DNA of 64,000 bases from Pantanalinema sp. GBBB05 (lineage in GTDB: Bacteria > Cyanobacteriota > Cyanobacteriia > Leptolyngbyales > Leptolyngbyaceae). The stretch lies in the NCBI GenBank assembly GCA_016743235.1, contig VRZD01000028.1, forward strand, positions 1-64,000. Direction: 5' to 3'. Below are positions 26,492 through 34,385 of this stretch, piece after piece (the stretch's first letter is position 1; every line of letters starts with the position of its first letter). The position numbers and the translations under genes were made by a program. The notes under the pieces are model-generated. The model saw only the letters and a program-made list of their open reading frames with translations. It was not told the DNA's origin and made no database searches.

Positions 26492-28204
26492 TTATAAATT
26501 TAAGCTACGTACAATCCTAAAACCAGTGTTATCTGATGCATGATTTGCATCACCGAAATTACGACAAGCAGAGCGGCACTTATAAGCTTCATTAACCCAA
26601 GAACCGCCTCGTATAACTCGATTAGGGTTTTCCTTACAATCCAATTGAGCTTCTCCATTATTTGGAGCATTTTCATAGTTTTCACACCATGAATCTTGAC
26701 ACCATTCCCAAACGTTACCGTGCAAATCAAACAAACCAAAAGGATTGGCAAATTGGAACATATTAACCTGGGTAGGTTTTCCTCTGTTAATTCCCTTACC
26801 TTCAGAGTGATATGGAAAATTACCGTCAAAATTTGCTATTTCTGAAGTAATAGTTTCACCGAAATGAAAGGGAGTGGTAGTTTTAGCCCGACAAGCATAT
26901 TCCCATTCTGCTTCGGTTGGTAGTCTGTACGTGTAACTTGTCTTCTTTGATAAACGGTTACAAAATTCAATAGCTTCGTACCATGAAACTTGAATTACTG
27001 GATGGTTTGCCCCTCCAGAACGAGTAGGTAATTTACGTAACTTCTGACAAATCTGCGGTAAATTTGAAACTGCTTTCCACTGGGCTTTTGTAATAGGGTA
27101 CTTACTCATTAAAAATGGTTTAACTGTTACTAAATGAGTAGGAAGTTCATTACTAGAAGGCTTTCGCTCTGAAGAACCCATCAAGTATTCTCCACCTGGT
27201 ATCACTACCATTTCTATTTCTGTATCACCTAAATCTTCTATAAGAAATTGTGACTGCTTTAAGCATCGAGCGACTTCTCTACCTTGAGCATCTATCGATA
27301 TGACCTCAAAGTTAAATATTTGAGTATTAGAAATTATTGGTAGATTTATCGGTTGATTAATCTGTTCTTCTAAAGCTCTTGTATTTTTACTATTTAAAGA
27401 TAATTCAGTTGATTTAATTTCTCCTTCTAAGAAATTTAAGGCTCTGAAATTAGATGACCACAACAGAGGCGCTTCATATTTAAAACCAGGCTCGACTCGA
27501 AGTACTGGCGTTTGTTTAGGTCTATTGTAATTACTGTTTATTTCTGCTGTACGTCGAATTAAATATTGTTCTATCTGTTTTGATGTAGAGTATTGTTTCA
27601 ATGCTTCTAGAAGCACATACGTGAATACCCCCTGTCCTAATTCTAAAATTTCATAAGATTCCTCGCCTTGGCTGCACGAGAAGATCGTAGTAATTCCTCT
27701 TTGCTTTGAAAGTTCCAACGTTTCTGTACCGACTTCAGTAACACTTTTACTGCCATCCGGATACTCATCGCGGCACATATCAAGAATAAGAACAATATTC
27801 TTGGCTCTGCAATCTGTTAAACAACGAGTTACAAAATCAACAGAGATTGCTGTATCTTCTAATCTCTTTGGATATCCATCACAAGTTAATAAGTAGTCAT
27901 GTCTGTCTCTACCTAATACTCCATGACCGCTAAAGAATAACCAGAGATTATCGGCTCCTTTTGCACGTTGAATTTCCTCAGTAAGCAGTACTATAAGGTT
28001 ATTTCGGGAAGGACGTGTAGAGATTCTGCCGAGTGATTCGGAGGTATCTGTACAGAGCAAAACATTATCGGGAGCAAAACTTGCTTCGGCACACAAATAC
28101 TTATAAACTTGCTCAGCATCACGTACAGCGCACTTCAGTTGTTTCTTCGGGGATAAGTATTCATAGTGGTTAATACCGATGCAGACTGCCCAATTGTTAG
28201 CCAT
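26492..28204 (-). CDS. Caspase-like peptidase fused to FGE-sulfatase (formylglycine-generating-like) domain
   Basis: Residues 1-250 are a caspase (C14) domain. The catalytic His is at 94 (FFSGHGVLG) and Cys at 144 (LILDMCRDE), followed by TIFSCSQGEESYEI. Residues about 320-570 are an FGE-sulfatase domain: VVIPGGEYLMGS, HPVIQVSWYEAIEFCN, RLPTEAEWEYACRA, LHGNVWEWC and VIRGGSWVNEAYKCRSACRN, GFRIV. The first half is a suicide-type protease. The second is often a ligand-sensing C-type-lectin-like fold in bacterial conflict proteins, not a sulfatase activator. The stop of the Pepco-like gene lies one base upstream of this start, so the two are coupled. Composition is AT-rich. A defence or programmed-death role is inferred. 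Confidence 0.9.
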   Translation of the reverse strand: MANNWAVCIGINHYEYLSPKKQLKCAVRDAEQVYKYLCAEASFAPDNVLLCTDTSESLGRISTRPSRNNLIVLLTEEIQRAKGADNLWLFFSGHGVLGRDRHDYLLTCDGYPKRLEDTAISVDFVTRCLTDCRAKNIVLILDMCRDEYPDGSKSVTEVGTETLELSKQRGITTIFSCSQGEESYEILELGQGVFTYVLLEALKQYSTSKQIEQYLIRRTAEINSNYNRPKQTPVLRVEPGFKYEAPLLWSSNFRALNFLEGEIKSTELSLNSKNTRALEEQINQPINLPIISNTQIFNFEVISIDAQGREVARCLKQSQFLIEDLGDTEIEMVVIPGGEYLMGSSERKPSSNELPTHLVTVKPFLMSKYPITKAQWKAVSNLPQICQKLRKLPTRSGGANHPVIQVSWYEAIEFCNRLSKKTSYTYRLPTEAEWEYACRAKTTTPFHFGETITSEIANFDGNFPYHSEGKGINRGKPTQVNMFQFANPFGLFDLHGNVWEWCQDSWCENYENAPNNGEAQLDCKENPNRVIRGGSWVNEAYKCRSACRNFGDANHASDNTGFRIVRSLNL

Positions 28205-28205
28205 T

Positions 28206-28553
28206 TCACTTAGATTCAGTCCGCTTAAACTTCAGAGTAATTGCTCCTTTGCCACTTGCCTCACTACTGCAAGCACCTAGTAGATTAACCTGTCCTTTAC
28301 CGTTAATTTCTACTGTCAACGTTACTTCATCTAATTGCATCCCCAAACTGCCACCAGCTTCCTCTTCTGCATGATGTATCAACTGCCCTACTACTCGCAT
28401 AGTCCGACTCCACTCTTGCTCAAGCTTCTTGGGATCAACGGGTTGAGGTTTCAATGCTGAAACTCTCTTGCCAAAGTCATCTCTCCAACCCTTTTCACCA
28501 TCAGCGGTTTCGTCTTCACTATAAGTTACAATCCAAACTGGTTCGTCAGGCAT
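28206..28553 (-). CDS. Pepco-like (peptidase co-occurring) domain protein
   Basis: This 115-residue protein ends with a beta-rich domain: GMQLDEVTLTVEINGKGQ, NLLGACSSEASGKGAITLKF. The pattern 'hydrophobic helix with HHAEEE, then DEVTLTVEINGKG, then KGAITLKFKR' matches the Pepco/Trypco group. Those are small proteins found next to peptidase effectors in prokaryotic conflict systems. The N-terminus is EPVWIVTYSEDE. The assignment rests on my memory of the pattern. One base separates it from the caspase-FGE start, so it is translated first and is probably a regulator or inhibitor of the peptidase. No catalytic motif is seen. Confidence 0.6.
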   Translation of the reverse strand: MPDEPVWIVTYSEDETADGEKGWRDDFGKRVSALKPQPVDPKKLEQEWSRTMRVVGQLIHHAEEEAGGSLGMQLDEVTLTVEINGKGQVNLLGACSSEASGKGAITLKFKRTESK

Positions 28554-28865
28554 AGTGTTTTAATTGATACAGCTACCTATGAAGATCTTATCGCTTTGAG
28601 GAAACTATCAACAGTATTCGAGAAATTACAAAAACTCTAAAAATAGTCAATTTATTTGCTCAATCCATTGTTAGCTAATCCTTCTCGTAGGCACTTCTCC
28701 ATAGTTAAACATCTAAATATTCTGCTTTTACTGAGGAGCGTAGCTGATATGGATCGGCTTCGCTCCCATAGTAGTACAGCGAATAAAACGCGATCGCTGT
28801 TCCAAAATCCACTTTAGATCGCTCTCCAATCTAACAATCCGCAAATCATAGGCAGCACTCGCAGC
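28554..28865. other. Intergenic region with one hairpin
   Basis: About 310 bases without a gene. GGAGCGTAGC (28735-28744) and GGCTTCGCTCC (28756-28766) form an imperfect hairpin, possibly a repeat-derived element. The first HIP1 octamer after the AT-rich island appears near 28790, so the composition boundary is around here. The promoter of the Pepco/caspase unit must be in the left part. Confidence 0.45.
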
Positions 28866-29186
28866 CTACACTTCACCTTCCAGAATGCTGCTAATGTCTT
28901 GGGTTGCATACAGAATTCGTATAACTTCGATGGCATCACCGCGTTCAAAGTAAAAAATCAGGTATTTCCTGAAACCCTTCACTGCCCACTTCCGTAATCC
29001 CTGCAAGCGAGGGTTTTCGACGGGATAAGAACTGCCAATTCCTGGCATTTTGGCAAGCTGGGCGATCGTCGATCGGGTGGAATCAAAAAACCGCAATGCT
29101 ACTTCGAGATTATTTTCAGCCATATAGGCAAAATGATCATCTAAATCCTGGCTTGCCTTTGGTCTGATGATGATTCGCTGAGTCAT
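28866..29186 (-). CDS. ParE/RelE-superfamily toxin
   Basis: This 106-residue protein has the ParE-type layout: RIIIRPKASQDLDDHFAYMA at the start, TRSTIAQLAKMPGIGSSYPV, the GFRKYLIFYFERGDAIEVIRI strand pair and a C-terminal ILYATQDISSIL. ParE toxins inhibit gyrase; RelE relatives cut mRNA. The ATG overlaps the antitoxin stop (ATGA), the classical antitoxin-first order. It forms a type II pair with the gene at 29183. Target is unproven. Confidence 0.9.
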   Translation of the reverse strand: MTQRIIIRPKASQDLDDHFAYMAENNLEVALRFFDSTRSTIAQLAKMPGIGSSYPVENPRLQGLRKWAVKGFRKYLIFYFERGDAIEVIRILYATQDISSILEGEV

Positions 29187-29437
29187 GCGTCCGACTGTTG
29201 AAATCGTTCAACCAGTTGGGTACGCTTTTGCTCCCACCAAGCTTCGGTTGCTTCAGCTGGCTCTCCACTTTCCAGACCTTCTAACAACAGAGATTGAATC
29301 CGCTCTTGTTGAGCGATGCGATCCTGCTCGCGCAAAATCAAGTGACAAACGTACTCATTGGCAGAGTTAAAACCCGCTGCGATCGCCTGCTCCTCTACAA
29401 AGGATTGCACCTGATCTGGAAGAGAGATATTCAGCAT
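29183..29437 (-). CDS. ParD/CopG-like antitoxin
   Basis: This 84-residue protein starts with a ribbon-helix-helix pattern: LNISLPDQVQSFVEEQAIAA then GFNSANEYVCHLILREQD. This is typical of ParD-type antitoxins that bind DNA as dimers. The acidic and Trp-rich C-terminal part (EPAEATEAWWEQKR) would wrap the toxin. It precedes and overlaps the toxin gene. It should repress the operon's own promoter. Confidence 0.9.
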   Translation of the reverse strand: MLNISLPDQVQSFVEEQAIAAGFNSANEYVCHLILREQDRIAQQERIQSLLLEGLESGEPAEATEAWWEQKRTQLVERFQQSDA

Positions 29438-29654
29438 GGACTACGACTCCAAACGTTACATCATCTTTTTAGAATAGCTAAAAAGGCAATCTAACCCCCT
29501 TAAACTATTGCTCAAGGTCTGTTCGATACTTAAGTAAGAATTATGTTTAATAAATGAAGTTTATATCAAAGCCTAATTTTCATTTGTCGGGTTTATGACT
29601 AAGCTGTAGATATAGCTCAAGGGCTAAACCATTTGGACTTCCTGAGATACAGCT

Positions 29655-29990
29655 ATGTTGAAGCTTGTGTTAGATCAAATTAACCGTACCCATCTCCCTA
29701 CCCGCAACTCGCTAAATGGGGTACTGCTCTTTTCAGATCGGCTATATCCGATCCGCCGAGGGCTTAACCGCATAGAAATTCACGATCGGGCAGTGGCTCA
29801 TTTAATTTGCCGATTAATTCCTATGCAGTGTCCTTTCGAGCGGGAAATCCGTTTGTTTGGGTATACCCTTTTGCAGATTCCACCATTGTGTAAGCTGAAT
29901 CCACTATACGAAGAAGTGGTTAGCCTAAGGTGGCGAGCGCTGTGCTATCTAGCAGATGAGTGCGGTGAAGATGTCCGTTGCTATTGCTGA
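29655..29990 (+). CDS. Mo-dependent nitrogenase C-terminal-like family protein
   Basis: This 111-residue protein matches a cyanobacterial family named for a Mo-dependent nitrogenase C-terminal region. Signatures are IEIHDRAVAHLICRLIPMQC, then CPFEREIRLFG, IPPLCKLNPLYEEVVSLRWR and ALCYLADECGEDV. Five conserved cysteines are visible. Despite the name it is common in cyanobacteria without nitrogenase, and its function is not known. No nif gene is in the window. Start is ATG 29655 without a strong ribosome site, so a later start is possible. Confidence 0.8.
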   Translation: MLKLVLDQINRTHLPTRNSLNGVLLFSDRLYPIRRGLNRIEIHDRAVAHLICRLIPMQCPFEREIRLFGYTLLQIPPLCKLNPLYEEVVSLRWRALCYLADECGEDVRCYC

Positions 29991-30027
29991 TTTTGTTTGA
30001 ATGGCACTCAGTTGAAGGTAACAATCT

Positions 30028-30260
30028 ATGCGTAAAGCCATCGATCAACTGGAAGGCATAGATAAAGGCTGGTCAGTGCAAATTTACAGCCCCGATCGCC
30101 GACTGCTCGGCTCCATTTACCCCTCTTATGCTTGGGCATCTTTGCCGAATTAGCATTGGGATTTCTTCTGGTTTTGGTAAGTTTGAGCAACCAAATTCCT
30201 ACTCGATCGTCTAAGGCTTCTATGCCACCGTCGAGCACGGCTCCATTCAATTTAGATTAG
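30028..30260 (+). pseudogene. Frameshifted small membrane protein gene
   Basis: From the ATG at 30028 (GAAGG 8 bases before) the frame reads MRKAIDQLEGIDKGWSVQIY, SPDRRLLGSIYPSYAW and stops at 30151-30153. At the same place another frame continues as GIFAELALGFLLVLVSLSNQ, a clean transmembrane segment, to a stop at 30258. One inserted base around TGG-GC at 30133-30136 would join both into a protein of about 77 residues: a cytoplasmic SH3-like start plus one anchor. It is a single-base deletion, a sequencing error, or a programmed shift. The joined protein is not named by me. Confidence 0.6.
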
Positions 30261-30365
30261 TCCAACGCTAAAGCTTCTCAAGCTCAATTACACCAAGGCT
30301 GGAATACGGCAGAGACACACTTGTGTCTCTATTTGATATTTTTTCCATTACTGGCAGATTCTCCT

Positions 30366-30932
30366 ATGAACGTAGAACAACCAAATTCGCTACCGTGGTA
30401 TCGCTGGTTGAATAATAACTATGTGATTCGGCTATTGGAGACAGTACAAGATCTGATTGTCATCTGTCTTTGCATCGGTCTATTCAGTTTTATGGTGATG
30501 CAGTTGCGGGAGATGGTACTATCTTTACTCCCTCCTTTAGACTTTCCCAACGTCACGTCAGATATTTTATTTCTACTAATTCTGGTCGAGTTATTTCGCT
30601 TGTTGATTATTTACTTACAAGAGCATCGAGTTTCAATTGGAGTAGCAGTCGAAGTCTCGATCGTATCAGTCTTAAGAGAAACAATTGTGCGGGGAATCCT
30701 GGAAACGCCCTGGAGTCAGGTGTTAGTAATGTGTGTATTTCTGCTAGTTCTAGGGGCACTGCTAGTCATTCGAGTCTGGCTACCTCCCACATTTGATGGG
30801 ATCAACCCTGAACAGTATGTTTCAGAACGGCATCGATCGCGAATGACGCACCGAACCCCCATCAATCAGTATGCGACGCAGGATCACTTTCCAAATCAGC
30901 CTGCCGCAGTAGACAAGCATCAGTCACTGTAA
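30366..30932 (+). CDS. PsiE family (phosphate-starvation-inducible-like) membrane protein
   Basis: This 188-residue protein has four hydrophobic segments, beginning LLETVQDLIVICLCIGLFSF. It continues with DILFLLILVELFRLLIIYLQ and HRVSIGVAVEVSIVSVLRET, the typical PsiE core; a Pro-rich polar tail follows. PsiE is induced by phosphate starvation in enterobacteria, but the function of the family is not established. I start at ATG 30366; the frame upstream lacks a coding look. It faces the ubiB-like gene tail to tail, 12 bases apart. Confidence 0.85.
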   Translation: MNVEQPNSLPWYRWLNNNYVIRLLETVQDLIVICLCIGLFSFMVMQLREMVLSLLPPLDFPNVTSDILFLLILVELFRLLIIYLQEHRVSIGVAVEVSIVSVLRETIVRGILETPWSQVLVMCVFLLVLGALLVIRVWLPPTFDGINPEQYVSERHRSRMTHRTPINQYATQDHFPNQPAAVDKHQSL

Positions 30933-30944
30933 ATGTCCAAATGT

Positions 30945-32597
30945 TTATCGCAAGCGTCCAGAACGCAAAATGGATATGACTAACCAGAGTCCTAGTAAAC
31001 TGGCGGCAGCGAACAGGACGTAACTGATCCAGTAAATCTGGGTGGCTTGGGGTCTGGAGGTAATAATGGCTGCCCCAATAATCAGCGAACCGACCACCAC
31101 ACTATAGGATAGACGGTTGGCAGAAGAATCTACAGTGCGGCGCAACGCATCCAGATCCCGCAAACTAATATTCCAACGTAAGGTTTCAGAGGTAACACGA
31201 TCGAGGAGCATTTCCACCTGACGTGGTGACTGCAACCCGAGACTTTTTAAGTCTAGGACCGTTCGCAACAACGCTTGTAAAGGAGCCTCACCGACTAATT
31301 GCCGCTGAAACAGATCGGTCATTAACGGTTTAATTTGATCGGGCAAACTGAATTCTGGATCGAGCTTACGAGCTACCCCTTCCAGATTCGCCAGAGTTTT
31401 AGCATACAATCCCATATTGCCGGGAACCCGCAGTTTATTGGCGCGGGCACCCTGCAACACTTCATAAAACAATTGGCTGAAGTTAATTTGCGACAAGCTG
31501 AGACTGTAGTAGCGACGGAGTAAGCGATCGTACTCACTTTCCAACCGAGCCAGATTCACTGGCTCAATTGGTTCTGCCAATTGCAACGTTAGTTGCGTAC
31601 AGCGTTGCGAGTCGAGATTGACGATCGCCAGCAGCATCTCAGTCAATATTTGCTGGGTGCGAGGATCTAAGCGTCCCACCATACCACAATCCAGCAATGC
31701 CACCCGCCCATCCTCCAGGTAAAACAAATTACCAGGATGCGGATCGGCATGGAAAAAGCCATCAATATAAATTTGTTGGAAGAAGACTCGGATTAACAAA
31801 CTGGCGATCGCTTGCGATTCCGCTGCGGACTCACCGTTGTAGCCCACGCCCCGGAAATCTCCTTGCAGCAAAGGCACACCATTGAGCCACTCCATGACTA
31901 ACAAACGTTCGGTCGTGACTTCCCAATAAATTTCTGGCACCACTAAGCGAGTGGGGTCAAACCACCGACTGGCAGACAAATTCCGCCGTAATTGATCCGT
32001 GGCTTGGGCTTCGTGAGAAAAGTTTAATTCTCCCCGTAACGCTGTAGCAAACTCATTCGCCAGCATTTTCAAGTCATAGTACCGCCCAAAGTTGGTCAGC
32101 GATACAATTTCTGCCAGACTGCGGATCAAGGCAATATCTTGTTCGATCGTTGCGGCGATATCGGGACGCTGAATTTTTAGAGCCGCTTCCCGTCCATCGA
32201 TTAATGTGGCTCGATGGGTTTGAGCGATCGAGCCAGCGGCAACAGGTTGGGGATTAATGCTCTGAAAGACTTCTTCTAATGGGCGGCGAATTTCCTGCCG
32301 AACCACGGCTTCTACGGCTTCCCAAGAAACTGGCGGCACTTCTGCCTGCAATGCCGTTAATTCAGCAATGTACTCTGGCGGCAACAAATCAGGACGGGTA
32401 CTCAGTAATTGCCCCAACTTGACATAGACGGGTCCCAACTCGATTAAGATATTGCGTAAAACGGCAGGAGTAGGCAGTTGCGGTTCTTCGGCACGGGTGC
32501 CAGTCAGGAGCCGCCGCATATAGCCCCAGCCATTGCGGAGGACAACTTCAGCGATTTCGCGTTGGCGGGAACTAGTTTGGGCGAGGCGGGAGAACAT
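30945..32597 (-). CDS. ABC1/UbiB family atypical kinase
   Basis: This 550-residue protein has the UbiB kinase-like core: GPVYVKLGQLLSTRPDLLPP (KxGQ motif), AALKIQRPDI, LVMEWLNGVPL, FHADPHPGNLFY and ALLDCGMVG (for the usual DFG, DCG). Two C-terminal membrane helices (SVVVGSLIIGAAIITS and WISYVLFAAASLLGLWLVI) anchor it. Cyanobacterial and plastid members affect plastoquinone and tocopherol metabolism and membrane stress. It follows the thioredoxin-TPR gene with one base between, so it is co-transcribed. A decayed copy of its 3' end lies at 24747-24893. Confidence 0.92.
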   Translation of the reverse strand: MFSRLAQTSSRQREIAEVVLRNGWGYMRRLLTGTRAEEPQLPTPAVLRNILIELGPVYVKLGQLLSTRPDLLPPEYIAELTALQAEVPPVSWEAVEAVVRQEIRRPLEEVFQSINPQPVAAGSIAQTHRATLIDGREAALKIQRPDIAATIEQDIALIRSLAEIVSLTNFGRYYDLKMLANEFATALRGELNFSHEAQATDQLRRNLSASRWFDPTRLVVPEIYWEVTTERLLVMEWLNGVPLLQGDFRGVGYNGESAAESQAIASLLIRVFFQQIYIDGFFHADPHPGNLFYLEDGRVALLDCGMVGRLDPRTQQILTEMLLAIVNLDSQRCTQLTLQLAEPIEPVNLARLESEYDRLLRRYYSLSLSQINFSQLFYEVLQGARANKLRVPGNMGLYAKTLANLEGVARKLDPEFSLPDQIKPLMTDLFQRQLVGEAPLQALLRTVLDLKSLGLQSPRQVEMLLDRVTSETLRWNISLRDLDALRRTVDSSANRLSYSVVVGSLIIGAAIITSRPQATQIYWISYVLFAAASLLGLWLVISILRSGRLR

Positions 32598-32598
32598 G

Positions 32599-33420
32599 TT
32601 AGTAGAGCAACATAGTCAATTTCTTACGGTAGTCTTTTGTGAGTGAATGATCATCACCCAAGCGATCGAAGATCGCCAAAACTGCCTTTCGTGCTCCATC
32701 ATTACGGTAGCGGCGATCCTGACTCACAATCTCTAGCAGCAACTCTAAGGCGGGTTGATACTCTTCCTCTAGCACGAGTTTTGCCGCTTGTTGGAAGTTG
32801 CGATCACAAGGATGGTCGCTGACCGATTCATGGGCTAAGCGTTGAAAAAAGAGCAGGGATTGGAGTTGCTTAACGGCCACTCCGTAGGTTTTGTCATATT
32901 CAGAAACGGTTTTTAATAACGCTTCCGCTTGATCAAATTGCTGATCATCCAGGTAAAAGCTGGCGGCTTCTAATTTGAGTTGGGGTTGTTCAGGATATTG
33001 GTTGAGTAAGGTTTGTAACTGCGATCGCGCTGCCTCTAAATTTCCGATCGTGGCTTTACGATAAACAGCTTCTAGCCCCAGTTCTACCTCAGACTTTAAA
33101 TTTAATTGGGCTAGCAATTGGCGGAGCTGCGGCTCTGAAACCATGCCCACAAAGCCATCATTGACTTCCCCATCAATCACGATTTTGACATCTGGAACGC
33201 CTTGCACTCCATAGGTTTGTGCCAACTCCGGTTCTTGATCAATATCAACTTTTGCTAGAACAACATCATATTCCTGTACAAGCTGTTCCAAAACGGGTTT
33301 CAGCATTTGGCAGGGACCACACCACTGGGCAAAGAAGTCCACTAATACAGGTTTAGTGTGGGACTGCTCCAGTACAGCTGTGGCAAACGTACTTTGGTTA
33401 ACCGCGATCGAAGAACCCAT
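32599..33420 (-). CDS. Thioredoxin-TPR co-chaperone, YbbN/CnoX-like
   Basis: This 273-residue protein has a thioredoxin domain (residues 1-110) with WCGPC at 33-37 and GVPDVKIV, then TPR-like helical repeats (EAARSQLQTLLNQYPEQPQL, FDQAEALLKTVSEYDK). CnoX of Escherichia coli has this layout and protects proteins during oxidative stress; its active site is altered, whereas this one is a full CGPC. Start ATG at 33420; an upstream in-frame ATA-derived start would run into the palindrome at 33465. It is the first gene of a unit with the UbiB-like kinase. Confidence 0.88.
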   Translation of the reverse strand: MGSSIAVNQSTFATAVLEQSHTKPVLVDFFAQWCGPCQMLKPVLEQLVQEYDVVLAKVDIDQEPELAQTYGVQGVPDVKIVIDGEVNDGFVGMVSEPQLRQLLAQLNLKSEVELGLEAVYRKATIGNLEAARSQLQTLLNQYPEQPQLKLEAASFYLDDQQFDQAEALLKTVSEYDKTYGVAVKQLQSLLFFQRLAHESVSDHPCDRNFQQAAKLVLEEEYQPALELLLEIVSQDRRYRNDGARKAVLAIFDRLGDDHSLTKDYRKKLTMLLY

Positions 33421-33464
33421 GAGCTCAGCACTATCAGAACTAAAGCGAATGAACGAAAGGTGAC

Positions 33465-33486
33465 TGACCTGTATCAATACAGGTCA
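33465..33486 (-). promoter_or_regulatory. Perfect 10-2-10 palindrome upstream of the thioredoxin-TPR gene
   Basis: TGACCTGTAT (33465-33474) and ATACAGGTCA (33477-33486) are exact inverted copies separated by two bases. The site lies 45 bases upstream of the ATG at 33420. It is long and perfect enough for a dimeric repressor operator, or a leader hairpin. It contains GTA-N4-TAC, not the N8 spacing of NtcA. Confidence 0.6.
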
Positions 33487-33646
33487 CTCTGCATTCAGCC
33501 TTTGTATCATACCTGGCTGAGCAACCGCAGTATCGTAGAGCCTGTTCAGCTAGCAAACTGAGCTAAATGCCGATCAAACTCGTCCTGCCCAAGTCGATCA
33601 AAGTGGCTTGGCATCACCAAACCACTTTCATTTCAACTCACACACT

Positions 33647-34261
33647 TTACTTCTTTGATTTCTTTGCCGTGGTTTTTGCTGTTGCTGTCTTCGCGACAGT
33701 TTTGGCAGCGGTCTTAGCGGTAGCTGGCTTACCATTACTATTGGCAGCAGACATGTCCCCAGCTTGTAAGTGGGCTTCTAGGAACCACAAGCGCATATCA
33801 ACCGTGCGGGAAATCTCCGTATAGAGATCGGCAGTATCGGCATCCCCTAGTTCATCGGTTTGAGCAATGCCATCACGCAACAGCTTGGCATAGATGGCAA
33901 AGCGATCGGCAAGCGCCGCAATATGGTCTTTGCCATCTAAAATCTCTACAGGATACTCTGGCAGAATAGAAGCGGCTACTGCCATCCGAATGGTGCCCAT
34001 GGCGACACCGCCTAAGGCGGTCACCCGTTCCGCTAACAGGTCAATGAATTCTTCCAATTCACCAGCGATTTCATCAAATAGTTCATGGAGCTGGTAAAAG
34101 TCCATGCCTTTAACATTCCAATGAGCCTGTTTAGTTTGGGATTTTAGATCAGTAGTGACGGCAACCGCTTGATTCAGCGAGTCAATGACTTGAACGCGAA
34201 TGTCGGCAGACAGATCGATGCGGGTAGGATGCAGAATGGTTGAACGGTTAGTGCTGCTCAT
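33647..34261 (-). CDS. dps: Dps family protein with lysine/alanine-rich tail
   Basis: This 204-residue ferritin-like protein has the Dps core: LKSQTKQAHWNVKGMDFYQLH (His and Asp of the ferroxidase site) continued by ELFDEIAGELEEFIDLLAER. After DMRLWFLEAHLQ a tail of about 40 residues follows, built of AKTAAK, TVAKTA and TAKTTAKKSKK units. Dps dodecamers store iron, remove peroxide and bind DNA. The tail looks like histone H1 or mycobacterial Dps tails and should bind DNA directly. I use ATG 34261; one at 34276 would add five residues. Monocistronic. Confidence 0.92.
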   Translation of the reverse strand: MSSTNRSTILHPTRIDLSADIRVQVIDSLNQAVAVTTDLKSQTKQAHWNVKGMDFYQLHELFDEIAGELEEFIDLLAERVTALGGVAMGTIRMAVAASILPEYPVEILDGKDHIAALADRFAIYAKLLRDGIAQTDELGDADTADLYTEISRTVDMRLWFLEAHLQAGDMSAANSNGKPATAKTAAKTVAKTATAKTTAKKSKK

Positions 34262-34385
34262 GCTCCAAATTCTCATGGTGACTATATGTCAACCAGTGTA
34301 AAAAGAAATTTCAGAAAAACTGTTGCCAACCGGAGAATTTTTTCATAATTCGTCCTCCAGATAGATTTTTCTGCAAGTCACTGAA

